Below are positions 1 to 8,466 of a stretch of 64,000 bases of DNA, one piece after another. A program made the position numbers and the translations under genes. Location of the stretch: NCBI RefSeq assembly GCF_012979535.1, contig NZ_CP053015.1, forward strand, positions 992,001-1,056,000, written 5' to 3'. Below the pieces are notes generated by a model. The model saw nothing but the letters and a program-made list of their open reading frames with translations, was not told the origin of the DNA and searched no databases. This stretch comes from Sphingomonas lacunae (GTDB lineage: Bacteria; Pseudomonadota; Alphaproteobacteria; Sphingomonadales; Sphingomonadaceae). How positions within the stretch are numbered: position 1 is the stretch's first letter; the number at the start of each line of letters is the position of its first letter.

Positions 1-8
1 GGTGCAAA

Positions 9-929
9 ATGAGTGAAGCTGTTGCTGGCGGCGATGCCGTCGTGGCGCCCCCGGCTGATGCCGGGGCTGGTGGTGCTGATGCGGGCGGCGCGGCCGCACT
101 GTTGTCCGGTGGCGGCGACGGTGCTCCGCCTCCCGATGGTGGGTCGGGTAATGGCGGCGGCGGCGATCCCTGGTATGCCGGCCTGCCGGACGAGGACCGC
201 AGCTGGGCGGAAAAGAAGGGTTTTGCCGACCTGCCCGCCGCGCTGAAATCCTATCGCGAGCTGGAAGGGCGCTATCTGTCGGGCGACAAGCTGGTCGTGC
301 CGAAGGAAGGTGACCCGCAAGAGGTGTTCGATCGCTATTATGCGGCGATCGGGCGGCCCGAAGCGCCGGACAAATATGAGTTCAAGGCCCCCGACGGTCA
401 CGAGCTGGACGCCGACCTGACGGGCCGGATCGGCAAAAAGGCGTTCGAGGCGGGTGTGCCGCAAGCGATGCTGGCCCCCTTGGTCGATGAATTCAACGCC
501 TATGTCCTGGAGCAACAGCAGACCGCCGAAGCGGCCCGGATTGCGGCCAAGAATGAGGGGGTTGCCGAGGTTCGCCGCGAATGGGGTGACAATTTCGACA
601 GCCGGATTGCCCAGGCCAATCAGGCGATGCGAATGCTCGAACTGACGCCGGACGACATTGGCGCGCTGGAGGACGCATGGGGTACCCCGCGCGTGCTGCG
701 GTTGATGCACAAGCTGGGCGCCGGCATGGGCGAGGATGCCCTGATCGGCGGCGGTGCGGCGCAACGGTTTTCGCTCAGCCCCGCCGAGGCGCGAGCCGAG
801 CGTGAGCGACTGGAATCCGACCCGGATCATATCAAGCGATACATGTCTGGCGACAAGGCGTCGCGCGAGCGGATGGCGATGCTCAACCAGATCATTGCGG
901 CCGACGAGGAGCGCCGTCGCAACGGCTGA
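9..929 (+). CDS. Phage capsid assembly (scaffolding) protein
   Basis: This 306-residue protein resembles the scaffolding proteins of T7-like podoviruses, which guide prohead assembly and then leave the shell. The N-terminus (about residues 1-50) is a low-complexity Gly/Ala/Pro stretch. The body is acidic and rich in predicted helix, with the typical WYAGLPDEDRSWAEKKGF opening and a helical region around residues 150-210. It lies directly before the major capsid gene, the same position as T7 gene 9 before gene 10. The ATG lies only 8 bases from the window edge, so its upstream region cannot be seen. The role rests on composition and position; I see no catalytic motif. Confidence 0.8.
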   Translation: MSEAVAGGDAVVAPPADAGAGGADAGGAAALLSGGGDGAPPPDGGSGNGGGGDPWYAGLPDEDRSWAEKKGFADLPAALKSYRELEGRYLSGDKLVVPKEGDPQEVFDRYYAAIGRPEAPDKYEFKAPDGHELDADLTGRIGKKAFEAGVPQAMLAPLVDEFNAYVLEQQQTAEAARIAAKNEGVAEVRREWGDNFDSRIAQANQAMRMLELTPDDIGALEDAWGTPRVLRLMHKLGAGMGEDALIGGGAAQRFSLSPAEARAERERLESDPDHIKRYMSGDKASRERMAMLNQIIAADEERRRNG

Positions 930-981
930 GGCGGGTGGTGGAAAGCTCGTCCCCGGTTGGGGAAATGTGGGCCGGCAGCAT

Positions 982-992
982 TGGTATTAATG
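982..992 (+). promoter_or_regulatory. Possible phage RNA-polymerase promoter core (copy 1)
   Basis: The 11-mer TGGTATTAATG lies in the leader between the scaffold and capsid genes and runs directly into the hairpin at 992-1022. An identical 11-mer occurs at 14193-14203, just before the tail-fibre gene. T7 has strong phage promoters at both equivalent places. Two copies of an 11-mer can arise by chance, and copy 2 is inside a coding sequence, so this is a weak hypothesis. Confidence 0.25.
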
Positions 993-1022
993 GGGGCGGG
1001 TCCGCAGGGATATACCGCCCCC
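992..1022 (+). promoter_or_regulatory. Hairpin in capsid mRNA leader
   Basis: GGGGGCGG (992-999) pairs perfectly with CCGCCCCC (1015-1022). It is followed at once by a second inverted repeat, CTTGTC/GACAAG (1022-1034). The 249-base leader of the capsid gene (930-1178) otherwise holds no gene. Such 5' hairpins commonly stabilise or process phage structural mRNAs; the function here is inferred. Confidence 0.45.
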
Positions 1023-1178
1023 TTGTCTGACAAGCCCAAGGTTTCCCGATGTGGCCCGGACTCGTCGCCCCGCAGACAGGGGTCGCCCAAGCGGGCGTTA
1101 CCGCCAGAAAGGCCCGGCCCCCGGCTGACAAGCCCTTCGCTCTGATGAACGAACCCATCCCAGTGAAGGAATTGACCC

Positions 1179-2087
1179 ATGTCCCAGTTTGTTACCGCGA
1201 CCCATCGCGAAACCTATGGCAGCAACATGCGCATGGCGCTGCAACAGCGCGTGCCGAAGCTGCTTTCGGCGATCACCACGCGCACCGTATCGGGCGAAAT
1301 GCACAAGATCGAGGACGTTGTCGGCGCGGTCAATGTGCAGCGCAAGCAGACGCGCCATGCCAACACCACCTATAACGACACGCCGCACGACGGCCGCTGG
1401 CTCGGGATGCCCGAACCGATTTTCTATGCCGACCTGGTCGACAAGGAAGACAAGCTGGCGTCGGGCATCGACATCGAGGGCGGTTATACCAAGGCCGGCG
1501 CCATGGCGATCGCACGCGGCACCGATGACGCGATCATTGGCGGGTTTTTCAACCCGGCGCAGACCGGCAAGAAGGGCACGATCCTGACGCCGTTCGATAC
1601 CAGCAACATCGTGCCCTATACCGAGGGCGCAACCGACGGCATGAACGTCGAGAAGCTGGCCGCTGCCCGCGAGATCCTGATCGGCAATGATGTCGATATC
1701 GACATGGACGAGCTGTATGTCGCCCTGACATCCAAGCAGGAACGCCAGCTGTTCAGCGATGTCACCGCTACGTCGCGCGATTTTGGCGCGACCGGCATGG
1801 AGATCCGCGAGGGCAAGCTGTCGCGCCTGATGGGTTTCAACCTGATCGTCATCGAATTGCAGAGCCCGCGCTTCACCAATGCCAGCCTTACCGTCGATGG
1901 CAGCAGTCGGCGCAAGAACCCGTTCTGGGCCAAGAGCTGCATGTTTGGCGGCATGTGGGAAGAAAGCTTCACCAGCGTCGATCAGCTGCCGACGAAGCAT
2001 TTTTCCGCCCAGGTCTATGCCCGTCGCCAGTTCGATGCCTGCCGCACCGACGAGGGTGGCGTGGGCTACATCGAAAACGTCGAATGA
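1179..2087 (+). CDS. Phage major capsid protein
   Basis: This 302-residue protein is placed and sized as the major shell protein of a podovirus and belongs to the capsid type seen in alphaproteobacterial T7-like phages. Visible features include the N-terminal helix (residues 1-40), a charged DGRWLGMPEPIFYADLVDKED segment split by loops, and a conserved FWAKSCMFGGMWEESF region near the C-terminus (about residues 245-262). The start is set by a GAAGGA ribosome-binding site about 8 bases upstream. It follows the scaffold gene after a structured leader and is followed by a strong hairpin, consistent with separate high-level expression. The capsid role is well supported by context; the exact fold is assumed. 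Confidence 0.85.
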   Translation: MSQFVTATHRETYGSNMRMALQQRVPKLLSAITTRTVSGEMHKIEDVVGAVNVQRKQTRHANTTYNDTPHDGRWLGMPEPIFYADLVDKEDKLASGIDIEGGYTKAGAMAIARGTDDAIIGGFFNPAQTGKKGTILTPFDTSNIVPYTEGATDGMNVEKLAAAREILIGNDVDIDMDELYVALTSKQERQLFSDVTATSRDFGATGMEIREGKLSRLMGFNLIVIELQSPRFTNASLTVDGSSRRKNPFWAKSCMFGGMWEESFTSVDQLPTKHFSAQVYARRQFDACRTDEGGVGYIENVE

Positions 2088-2096
2088 TGATTTGCG

Positions 2097-2120
2097 GGCG
2101 GGTGGGGTGACCCACCCGCC
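2097..2120 (+). terminator. Strong hairpin after the capsid gene
   Basis: GGCGGGTGGG (2097-2106) and CCCACCCGCC (2111-2120) form a perfect 10-bp stem closed by a GTGA tetraloop, 9 bases after the capsid stop. There is no T-tract, so it is more likely an mRNA-stabilising or processing hairpin, or a partial terminator, than a full intrinsic terminator. Confidence 0.5.
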
Positions 2121-2177
2121 TGACCGCATCGATCCCGCGATCCTGCCCGCTGTTGCCGGCAAAAGAGGAACAACATC

Positions 2178-2615
2178 ATGCCACAGACATTTTCCCGTGA
2201 AACCAATGGCAAGCTGGATACTGCCGGCCTGTCACTGCTCGATGGCCGCACCTATCGCGCCAAGGTCAAGTCGATCCGCGCCACCATCGATTATGATGGC
2301 CAAGCGTCGGGCGACACGATTGTCCTGGGCGAGCTGCCGGTCGGCGCCACCTTTCTCTATGGCGTCCTCATCGCGTCGGCGACCGCCGGTGCATCGGCGA
2401 CCATCGCGATCGGCACTGCCGCCGCCGCTGGCAAATACCGGACGGCCGCAACCTTTACCGCCGCGAACACGCCGACGATGTTTGGCAATGCCGCAGCGGT
2501 CGATGATGACCTGCTGGCCGCCGCCGAGCGCGTCATTGCGACGGTCGGCACGGCCGCCCTGCCGAACAGTGCCGATTTCCTGATCGTCGAACTGTTCTAC
2601 GCTGACGCCAGCTGA
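2178..2615 (+). CDS. Possible capsid decoration/head protein
   Basis: This 145-residue protein is rich in Ala, Thr and Gly and has alternating hydrophobic residues typical of an all-beta fold. It has no membrane segment or signal peptide. An AGAGGA ribosome-binding site lies about 9 bases before the ATG. It sits between the major capsid gene and tail tubular protein A, where T7 has no gene but many podoviruses carry a head-decoration or head-fibre protein. It is flanked by a hairpin upstream and a rho-independent terminator downstream, so it shares the capsid transcription unit. I do not recognise the family; the decoration role is inferred from position, size and composition only. Confidence 0.5.
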   Translation: MPQTFSRETNGKLDTAGLSLLDGRTYRAKVKSIRATIDYDGQASGDTIVLGELPVGATFLYGVLIASATAGASATIAIGTAAAAGKYRTAATFTAANTPTMFGNAAAVDDDLLAAAERVIATVGTAALPNSADFLIVELFYADAS

Positions 2616-2623
2616 TGATTGCC

Positions 2624-2646
2624 GTCCGGCGCCCGAGACGCCGGAC
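2624..2646 (+). terminator. Hairpin upstream of the phage terminator
   Basis: GTCCGGCG (2624-2631) and CGCCGGAC (2639-2646) form a perfect 8-bp stem with a 7-base loop. It lies 12 bases before the intrinsic terminator at 2658-2694, giving a tandem hairpin pair that closes the capsid unit. Confidence 0.45.
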
Positions 2647-2657
2647 AGCAAGGACGT

Positions 2658-2694
2658 GCCCGGTGGCGATGCACCTTCCCCACCGGGCCGTTTT
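2658..2694 (+). terminator. Rho-independent terminator after the capsid unit
   Basis: GCCCGGTGG (2658-2666) pairs perfectly with CCACCGGGC (2680-2688) and is followed by CG and a TTTTC run. This is the clearest intrinsic terminator inside the prophage. Its position after the head genes resembles that of T-phi after T7 gene 10. Confidence 0.7.
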
Positions 2695-2730
2695 CTCCCT
2701 TTCCCTGCCCCGATATGAGCGGATGACGCC

Positions 2731-3342
2731 ATGGTTGACCGTGTAGCTGTTTCCAATCTGGCCCTGTCGATCATCGGGGAAGATGACCAGCTGGTTGATC
2801 CGCTGGATGATACCAAGGCCGCCCGTACGATCGCCGCTGTGTGGGATGCTGTCCGCGACGAGGTGTTGCGCAAGCATCCGTGGAATTTCGCCATCCGCCG
2901 GACGATGCTGACCGCTGTCGATGGCTATGCGCCGGTCAATGATTTCACCCATTTGTACACCCTGCCGCCCGATTGCCTGCGGGTGCTGGACGTGGCGATC
3001 GGCGGCACGCTGACCCGCGACTATGCGATCGAGGCGCAGGGGCTGTTGTCCTATGGACCCGGCCCTGTCGGCCTGCGCTATGTGTCGCGGGTCGAAAATG
3101 CCGCCTTGTGGGACAGTTGCTTTGTCCGGGCATTCGCCTGCCGTCTGGCCTGGCAGATCAGTGAGCGGATCACCGGCGATCTGAACCGCAAGGCGGCCAT
3201 TGACCGGGATTACCGACTGGCGCTGGCCGAGGCCAAGGCGGTTGACGGCCGCGAGAACCCGCCCGAACCGGCCATGGACAGCAGCTGGATCACGTCGCGC
3301 ATCACCGGCCCGTCCGGCATCGGCGAGGGCAGTGGCTGGTGA
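2731..3342 (+). CDS. Tail tubular protein A (T7 gp11-like)
   Basis: This 203-residue protein matches the size, order and sequence style of T7 gp11. That protein forms the upper ring of the short podovirus tail and joins the portal to the nozzle. Recognisable features are the N-terminal NLALSIIGEDDQL helix, the KHPWNFAIRR segment (about residues 49-58) and the LPPDCLRVLDV strand. All are typical of the family, as is the C-terminal helix region DLNRKAAIDRDYRLALAEAKA. The stop codon overlaps the GTG start of the next gene (TGGTGA), which indicates translational coupling with tail tubular protein B. Confidence 0.88.
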   Translation: MVDRVAVSNLALSIIGEDDQLVDPLDDTKAARTIAAVWDAVRDEVLRKHPWNFAIRRTMLTAVDGYAPVNDFTHLYTLPPDCLRVLDVAIGGTLTRDYAIEAQGLLSYGPGPVGLRYVSRVENAALWDSCFVRAFACRLAWQISERITGDLNRKAAIDRDYRLALAEAKAVDGRENPPEPAMDSSWITSRITGPSGIGEGSGW

Positions 3343-5549
3343 GCGGTACGAATGTCATCCAGGCCAGTTTCAACGGCGGCGCGCTGTCGCGCCGGCTGCA
3401 ATCGCGTGTCGACACACAGATTTACGGCACGGCGGTTGCCGAGCTGACCAACATGATCCCGACAGTCGAGGGGCCGCTGATCAAGCGCCCCGGCACGCGC
3501 TGGCGGGCAGAAGCGCCGGCCAGCGCAAGCTGGTTGAGCCCGTTCGTGTTCAATGCGACGCAAGCCTATGTGCTCGTCTGGAGCGATCAGCTCGTCCATT
3601 TCATGACCAATGACGCGGTGTTGCTGGACGAGAGCGACAATCCGGTCGAGGTCGAGGTGCCGTACAGCGAGATCGAGGCGACGCAGGTGTCGCAGATCCA
3701 AAGCAATGATGTGCTGCGGCTGGCGCATGAGAATCACCCCCCGGCCAAGCTGATCCGCACCGGCGCGGCAACATTCACCTATGCCCCGCTGGCGCTGAAA
3801 GTGGAGCCGTTTGCCACGCCTAACAGCAATGAGGCGGTGTTTGTCTATGCTGATGACGTGACCGGCACGGTCACGCTGAACGCGATTGGTGGCGATGTTT
3901 GGCAGGCAGGCCATGTGGGTGCTCAATTTCGTATTGAAGCCGAGGATTTCAGCGATATCGAGGCATGGCAGCCCGGCATTGACGGCATTACCATCGGCAC
4001 GTTGCGGCGATCAGAGGGCAAGGTGTATCGGGCCGAAACCAGCGGGCGCACCGGCAATGAGCAGCCGCTGCACACACGCGGGGCCGAATGGGACGGATCA
4101 AGCGGCACGGACATCAACAGCAAGGGCCCCTATGGCGTCCGCTGGGCCTATGTTCATGACCGGTTCGGCATTGTGCGAATCACCGGATTCACGTCGGCAA
4201 CAGAGGTCACGGCCGAGGTTGTCCGCCGCATTCCGTCAAGCGTGACGACAACCGGCAGCTATCGCTGGTCGCATGGCTGGATGTCCGACGCGGCGGGATG
4301 GCCGCACCTGGTCACCATCTATCGCGGGCGGTTGTGCCTGTTCAAAGCCAATGAATTCGCCGGCAGCGTGCTGGGCGATTATGAGGATTTCAGCGAGTAT
4401 AACGAGGATGCCGAGCGATCCGAGGATATGGGGTTCCGGCGCCTGATCGATGCGCCCGACAGGCCCCTGTGGTGCCAGGTCGATGGCGACGCCCTGTTGA
4501 TCGGCACGAGCCGGGGGGAGTTTTCGATCACCCCGCAAAACACGTCCGAGATTTTCTCTGGCGGCAACATGCAGATCAAGCCGAACAGCTGGCATGGCAG
4601 CGAGGCGGCCGACACGGTGCAGACCGCGACTGAAACCATTTTCATCCAGCGCGGCGGCCACAAGATCCGCGCGGCGCGTTATGCCATCGAACAAGACCGT
4701 CGCACGGCGCGCAACCTGTTGCTTTATGCCCGGCAGATGGGTCGGCCGAAGCTGACGCAGCTGGCCTATCAGGCCGAGACAGAGGAATTGCTGTGGGCGC
4801 TGCGCAGCGACGGGACGGTTGCAGTGCACAGTTACAACCCCGACCAGGATGTCAAGGGATGGGCCATGGGCCTGTCGATCGAAGGGGCGGCAGTGCGTTC
4901 CATCTGTGTTATCCCGTCAACCGACGGCAGCCGCGATGACCTGTGGCTGCTTGTCGATCGCGGCGGGACCATCAGCGTCGAGCAGCTGGCCGAATGGTGG
5001 GACGAGGATGCCGGTTTGACGCCGGCGGACAGTTACCATCTGGACAGCGGCGTCAGCCATGTGGGCGCCCCGGTGAGCAGCATCGGCGGCCTGCTGCATC
5101 TGGCCGGCGAGACTGTCGCCATTTTGGCCGATGGCGCCATTCAACCGCCGCAGGTGGTGGCAAACGACGGGACGGTGACCATCAGCCCGGCAGCATCCAA
5201 GGTTCATGTCGGGAAGCTGTACACTGCCCGGATGACGACGCTGTCGCCCGATGTGCCTATGCGCGACGGCACGAGCCAGGGGCGGCGCCGTCGCCTGAAT
5301 CGCCTCATTGCCCGCCTGATCGACAGTTTCCGGGTGTTCGGCGGTGACAAGGGTGGCAAGCTGGATGAGCTGACCGATCGGCCGAACAGTGCCCTGATGG
5401 GCAGCGGCCCCGGCCTGTTCAGCGGCACGGTGACCCGCAGCGTTGGCGGCGGGTGGAATAGCGATGGGCAGGCCACGCTGGAATCACGCACGCCCTTCCC
5501 CTGGATATTGTCGGCGATCATCGCGCGGATCGAGCTGGGGGATCAGTGA
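3339..5549 (+). CDS. Tail tubular protein B (T7 gp12-like nozzle)
   Basis: This 736-residue protein corresponds to T7 gp12 (794 residues), the tail nozzle through which DNA leaves. The N-terminus (QASFNGGALSRRLQSRVD) and the segment TNMIPTVEGPLIKRPGTRW at about residues 38-56 are family hallmarks. The rest is the beta-rich propeller-like body. The GTG start overlaps the stop of tail tubular protein A, and the end overlaps the next start, so these genes form one tightly coupled unit. The assignment rests on motif recognition plus conserved order. Confidence 0.88.
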   Translation: MSGTNVIQASFNGGALSRRLQSRVDTQIYGTAVAELTNMIPTVEGPLIKRPGTRWRAEAPASASWLSPFVFNATQAYVLVWSDQLVHFMTNDAVLLDESDNPVEVEVPYSEIEATQVSQIQSNDVLRLAHENHPPAKLIRTGAATFTYAPLALKVEPFATPNSNEAVFVYADDVTGTVTLNAIGGDVWQAGHVGAQFRIEAEDFSDIEAWQPGIDGITIGTLRRSEGKVYRAETSGRTGNEQPLHTRGAEWDGSSGTDINSKGPYGVRWAYVHDRFGIVRITGFTSATEVTAEVVRRIPSSVTTTGSYRWSHGWMSDAAGWPHLVTIYRGRLCLFKANEFAGSVLGDYEDFSEYNEDAERSEDMGFRRLIDAPDRPLWCQVDGDALLIGTSRGEFSITPQNTSEIFSGGNMQIKPNSWHGSEAADTVQTATETIFIQRGGHKIRAARYAIEQDRRTARNLLLYARQMGRPKLTQLAYQAETEELLWALRSDGTVAVHSYNPDQDVKGWAMGLSIEGAAVRSICVIPSTDGSRDDLWLLVDRGGTISVEQLAEWWDEDAGLTPADSYHLDSGVSHVGAPVSSIGGLLHLAGETVAILADGAIQPPQVVANDGTVTISPAASKVHVGKLYTARMTTLSPDVPMRDGTSQGRRRRLNRLIARLIDSFRVFGGDKGGKLDELTDRPNSALMGSGPGLFSGTVTRSVGGGWNSDGQATLESRTPFPWILSAIIARIELGDQ

Positions 5550-5989
5550 TGGCGCGGATCCGTGCATTCCAGCCAACCGATGCGGTGGCCATCCATTTGC
5601 AGCAAAGCCAGATTGGCCAGATGGGCGCGTTCGAGCCGGTGCGCAACCTGCGCTATGGCATGGAACTGGACCTGATGGGGCCGGCCTGGACAGCCGTTGA
5701 CGATGCCGGCGAGATATTGATGTGCGCCGGGCTGGGCGAAGTGTTTCCCGCTGTGCAAGTGACGGCATGGGCGCTGATCGGCAAGCTGGGCGTGCACCAG
5801 CTGAGCGTGATGCGAGAGATGCGCCGGATCCTCGACAGTCAGCCCTTTGTCCGCATTGAGGCGCTGGCCCGGGCCGCCGTGCCATCCGAGGGGCAGTTTC
5901 TGCGGCTGGCAGGGTTCCGGCTGGTTGCCCGGCTGGCCAAGTGGGGGCCGCTGTCCGAAGATTATGAGCTGTATGAGAGGGTGCGATAA
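5549..5989 (+). CDS. Internal virion protein A (T7 gp13-like, GNAT fold)
   Basis: This 146-residue protein occupies the T7 gene 13 position. Its C-terminal pattern RLAGFRLVARLAKWG followed by a hydrophobic strand is that of the DUF2833/GNAT-like gp13 family, in which the acetyltransferase fold is used structurally and no enzyme activity is known. An in-frame GTG lies 3 bases before the ATG chosen here. The ATG start gives a one-base overlap with the stop of the nozzle gene. T7 gp13 is needed for correct incorporation of the other ejection proteins; the same role here is inferred. Confidence 0.7.
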   Translation: MARIRAFQPTDAVAIHLQQSQIGQMGAFEPVRNLRYGMELDLMGPAWTAVDDAGEILMCAGLGEVFPAVQVTAWALIGKLGVHQLSVMREMRRILDSQPFVRIEALARAAVPSEGQFLRLAGFRLVARLAKWGPLSEDYELYERVR

Positions 5990-6498
5990 TGGCGCAGCTA
6001 GCGGTTCCGATGATGGCAGCGGGCGGTATCGTCAAAGCCGTTGGTGGCGTGCGCGCCGGTCTGTTCAACCAGGCGGTTGCCCAGACGCAGGCTGATGAAG
6101 CCCTGGCAATCGGCAATGCCGAAGCCATGCAGGTGCGCGATGCCGCGCGGGCGACGATGGTCAACCAGTTGGGCAGCATGGCCGAAAGCGGCTTTGCGAT
6201 TGGTGAAGGAACGGCGCTGACCGTGCTGGAGCAAAGCCTGTTGAACCGCGAGGTCGATGTCATGCAGGCCCGCCGCAACGCCGCCGGCAAGGCGGCTGGG
6301 CTGCGTGCACAAGGCAGGATGGCGATGGAGCAGGGCCTGTTCGGCGCGGCGGCGGAGCTGATCGGCGCGGCAGGTGCCATTGGCAATTACCGGGCGGACT
6401 ATGCGGCGGCACGCGGACCTGTTGCGCCACGTGGATCGAACCAACCCGGATCAAGCAGCGGCGGCCGTGGTGGCCCGAGCAGCGGAAAGGGGCAGTAG
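5989..6498 (+). CDS. Internal virion protein B (T7 gp14-like)
   Basis: This 169-residue protein matches T7 gp14 in size, position and character. It has an N-terminal hydrophobic helix (about residues 4-20) followed by long Ala-rich amphipathic helices with AARATMVNQLGSMAESGFAIG and LLNREVDVMQARRNAAGKA segments. The C-terminal 35 residues are disordered, rich in Gly and Ser. In T7, gp14 enters the outer membrane during infection and forms the first part of the trans-envelope channel. Its ATG overlaps the previous stop by one base (TAATG). Confidence 0.78.
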   Translation: MAQLAVPMMAAGGIVKAVGGVRAGLFNQAVAQTQADEALAIGNAEAMQVRDAARATMVNQLGSMAESGFAIGEGTALTVLEQSLLNREVDVMQARRNAAGKAAGLRAQGRMAMEQGLFGAAAELIGAAGAIGNYRADYAAARGPVAPRGSNQPGSSSGGRGGPSSGKGQ

Positions 6499-6501
6499 AT
6501 C

Positions 6502-8466
6502 ATGGCCAGCGTCTATCGTCCCCAGATTGCCCCGCAGATGACGAGCGGGGCCCTGCCCACGGCCAATCCCGACAGTTTCGGTGCCGGCATCGGCGATGCC
6601 ATTGCCGGTATCGGCATGGACATTGGCCAGCGCGCGGTGCGCGAAGCCCGGATGGAAGCCGAGCGCAAGCGCGACATCGATGTCAGTCAGGCGATGGCAG
6701 GTCTGGCAACACTGCGCGGGGAATTGGACGCGGCCGACAATGAAGCGCGGATGACAGCCCGCGCAGGCGCCCCCGGCCATGCGGCGGCGATGGGCCAGTT
6801 GTTTGACGAGCGGGCCGCAGCATTGCTGGACAGCATCGGCGACCCGGACGTGCGTGCCCGCTTTGCTCCGCAAATTGCGGCGGCGCGGGCAAGTTTTGTC
6901 AGTGAGGCGGATGCCTTTGAACGGGGTCAAACGGTACGGGCAACGGTGGACAATGTGGGCGTGGCCGGCAATGCCTTTGCCAATCGCGCAGCGCGGGCGG
7001 CGACGCCCGAAGCATTGCAGACGGAAATTGACGGATTCACCGCATCAATCAATGCCCTGTCGCTTGATGGCCGGACCAAGGCCGAATTGACGCGGCAGTA
7101 CCGGCAACAGGCGGTGGCGGGATGGGTCGGCAACCGCCCGCCCGAACAGATTGGCCCCTTGCTCGCCAGTGGGGCATTTGATGCCGAGCTGACGCCGCAA
7201 CAGCAGGACGCGCTGCGCAATGGCGCGGATGTCGAGATCCGCCGTCGCGAGCTGGCCGCCCAGGCCGAGGCCCGTGCAGCGGCGGCGGCGGCCAAGGAGG
7301 AGATCGACCAGCTGCAACGCGAGGCGGCCGACGGCATCCCGATTGATCCGGCACGGCTTGACCGGGCCCGCGCGAACGCCGCGACCTATGGATTCACCGG
7401 CGATGCCTATGACATGGCGAAGCTGGCAGTAAAGGACGCGCTCAACCGGGAGTTCCGTTCGGCGACGCCATTGCAGATCGAGCAGCGTCTGCGCGCCCTG
7501 AACGGACAGATTGCCCAAGCTGGCGAGCGGGCCGAACCGGCCTGGATCATTGCGCGCGACCATTTGCAGTCCATGTTGGGTGCCCGGACAACACAGGTGG
7601 ACAATGATCCGCAAGCCTTTGGCGCGGCGCTGGGCATCCAGTATGAACCGATCGACCTATCGAATCGAAGCAGTGTCGGCCGACGGGTGGCGGCAGCCAG
7701 AGCGACAGCCGAGGCAACAGGCAGGCCACCGGTCTATCTGTCGCCGCAGGAGGTGACCCAGATACAGGCCGACATGGACACGCCGACAGGGCGCCGGCAG
7801 GCGCTGGCGACGGCACAGGCGTTCATGGGTGTGGATCCGCAGGCGGTGCGACAAGTAGCGACGCAGTTGGCGCCGAATGATGAGTTGTTCATTCATGCGG
7901 CGGGCCTGCCCGGACAGGTCGGTGGGCAAGTCCTGGAAGGGCGTAGTCTAATCGGCAACAGCTATACCGCGCCGCGTGCGCTGGATGCCGGGTTGCAGCA
8001 GGCGATCGGGGCGGCCATGGCACTGATGCCGCCGCAATCGCGCAACAATGTGCTGGCGGCCGCGCGATCGCTCTATGCCTATCATGCCAGCCGGGACAAT
8101 GTGCCGGATACGGCGGAATCGCGGGTGGATCCTGCCCGCGCGCTGCGCATGTTGCACCTTGCGACCGGCGCGACGACGCGCAGCGATGGCCAGCGGCAGG
8201 GTGGCATCGGCAATTGGGAAGGGCAGCCGGTCCTGCTCAATCCCCGGCTGACGCAGCGCGAGTTTGAAAGCCGCATGGCATCGCTCCGCACGACAGGGCT
8301 GTTCATGCGCGACGGTACGGAAATCAGCGGTGAGATGTTGAGGACCAACTATCTGCCGGTCATGCAGGCGGATGGCCGCTATCGCTTCCGCGACCGGCGG
8401 GGCGGCTTTGCCGTCCTGCAAAATGGCCGGGTCGGTGCGATTGACCTGCAAAGGCTTGGCCGGTGA
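6502..8466 (+). CDS. Internal virion protein C (T7 gp15-like)
   Basis: This 654-residue protein is in the position of T7 gp15 (747 residues), the periplasmic tube of the ejectosome. It is mostly predicted helix with repeated Ala/Arg/Glu-rich segments. One example lies near residue 255 (RRRELAAQAEARAAAAAAKEE, read in pieces as a likely coiled coil). The C-terminal quarter carries the FMRDGTEISGEMLRTNYLPVM region. It has no signal peptide, as expected for a protein packaged in the head and delivered by ejection. Its stop overlaps the GTG start of the next gene, which suggests translational coupling. Confidence 0.75.
   Translation: MASVYRPQIAPQMTSGALPTANPDSFGAGIGDAIAGIGMDIGQRAVREARMEAERKRDIDVSQAMAGLATLRGELDAADNEARMTARAGAPGHAAAMGQLFDERAAALLDSIGDPDVRARFAPQIAAARASFVSEADAFERGQTVRATVDNVGVAGNAFANRAARAATPEALQTEIDGFTASINALSLDGRTKAELTRQYRQQAVAGWVGNRPPEQIGPLLASGAFDAELTPQQQDALRNGADVEIRRRELAAQAEARAAAAAAKEEIDQLQREAADGIPIDPARLDRARANAATYGFTGDAYDMAKLAVKDALNREFRSATPLQIEQRLRALNGQIAQAGERAEPAWIIARDHLQSMLGARTTQVDNDPQAFGAALGIQYEPIDLSNRSSVGRRVAAARATAEATGRPPVYLSPQEVTQIQADMDTPTGRRQALATAQAFMGVDPQAVRQVATQLAPNDELFIHAAGLPGQVGGQVLEGRSLIGNSYTAPRALDAGLQQAIGAAMALMPPQSRNNVLAAARSLYAYHASRDNVPDTAESRVDPARALRMLHLATGATTRSDGQRQGGIGNWEGQPVLLNPRLTQREFESRMASLRTTGLFMRDGTEISGEMLRTNYLPVMQADGRYRFRDRRGGFAVLQNGRVGAIDLQRLGR

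Noticed and set aside
1098..2162. A 354-residue open frame antisense to the capsid gene
   Set aside because: It overlaps the well-supported capsid gene and its leader completely, and has shadow-type composition without motifs.
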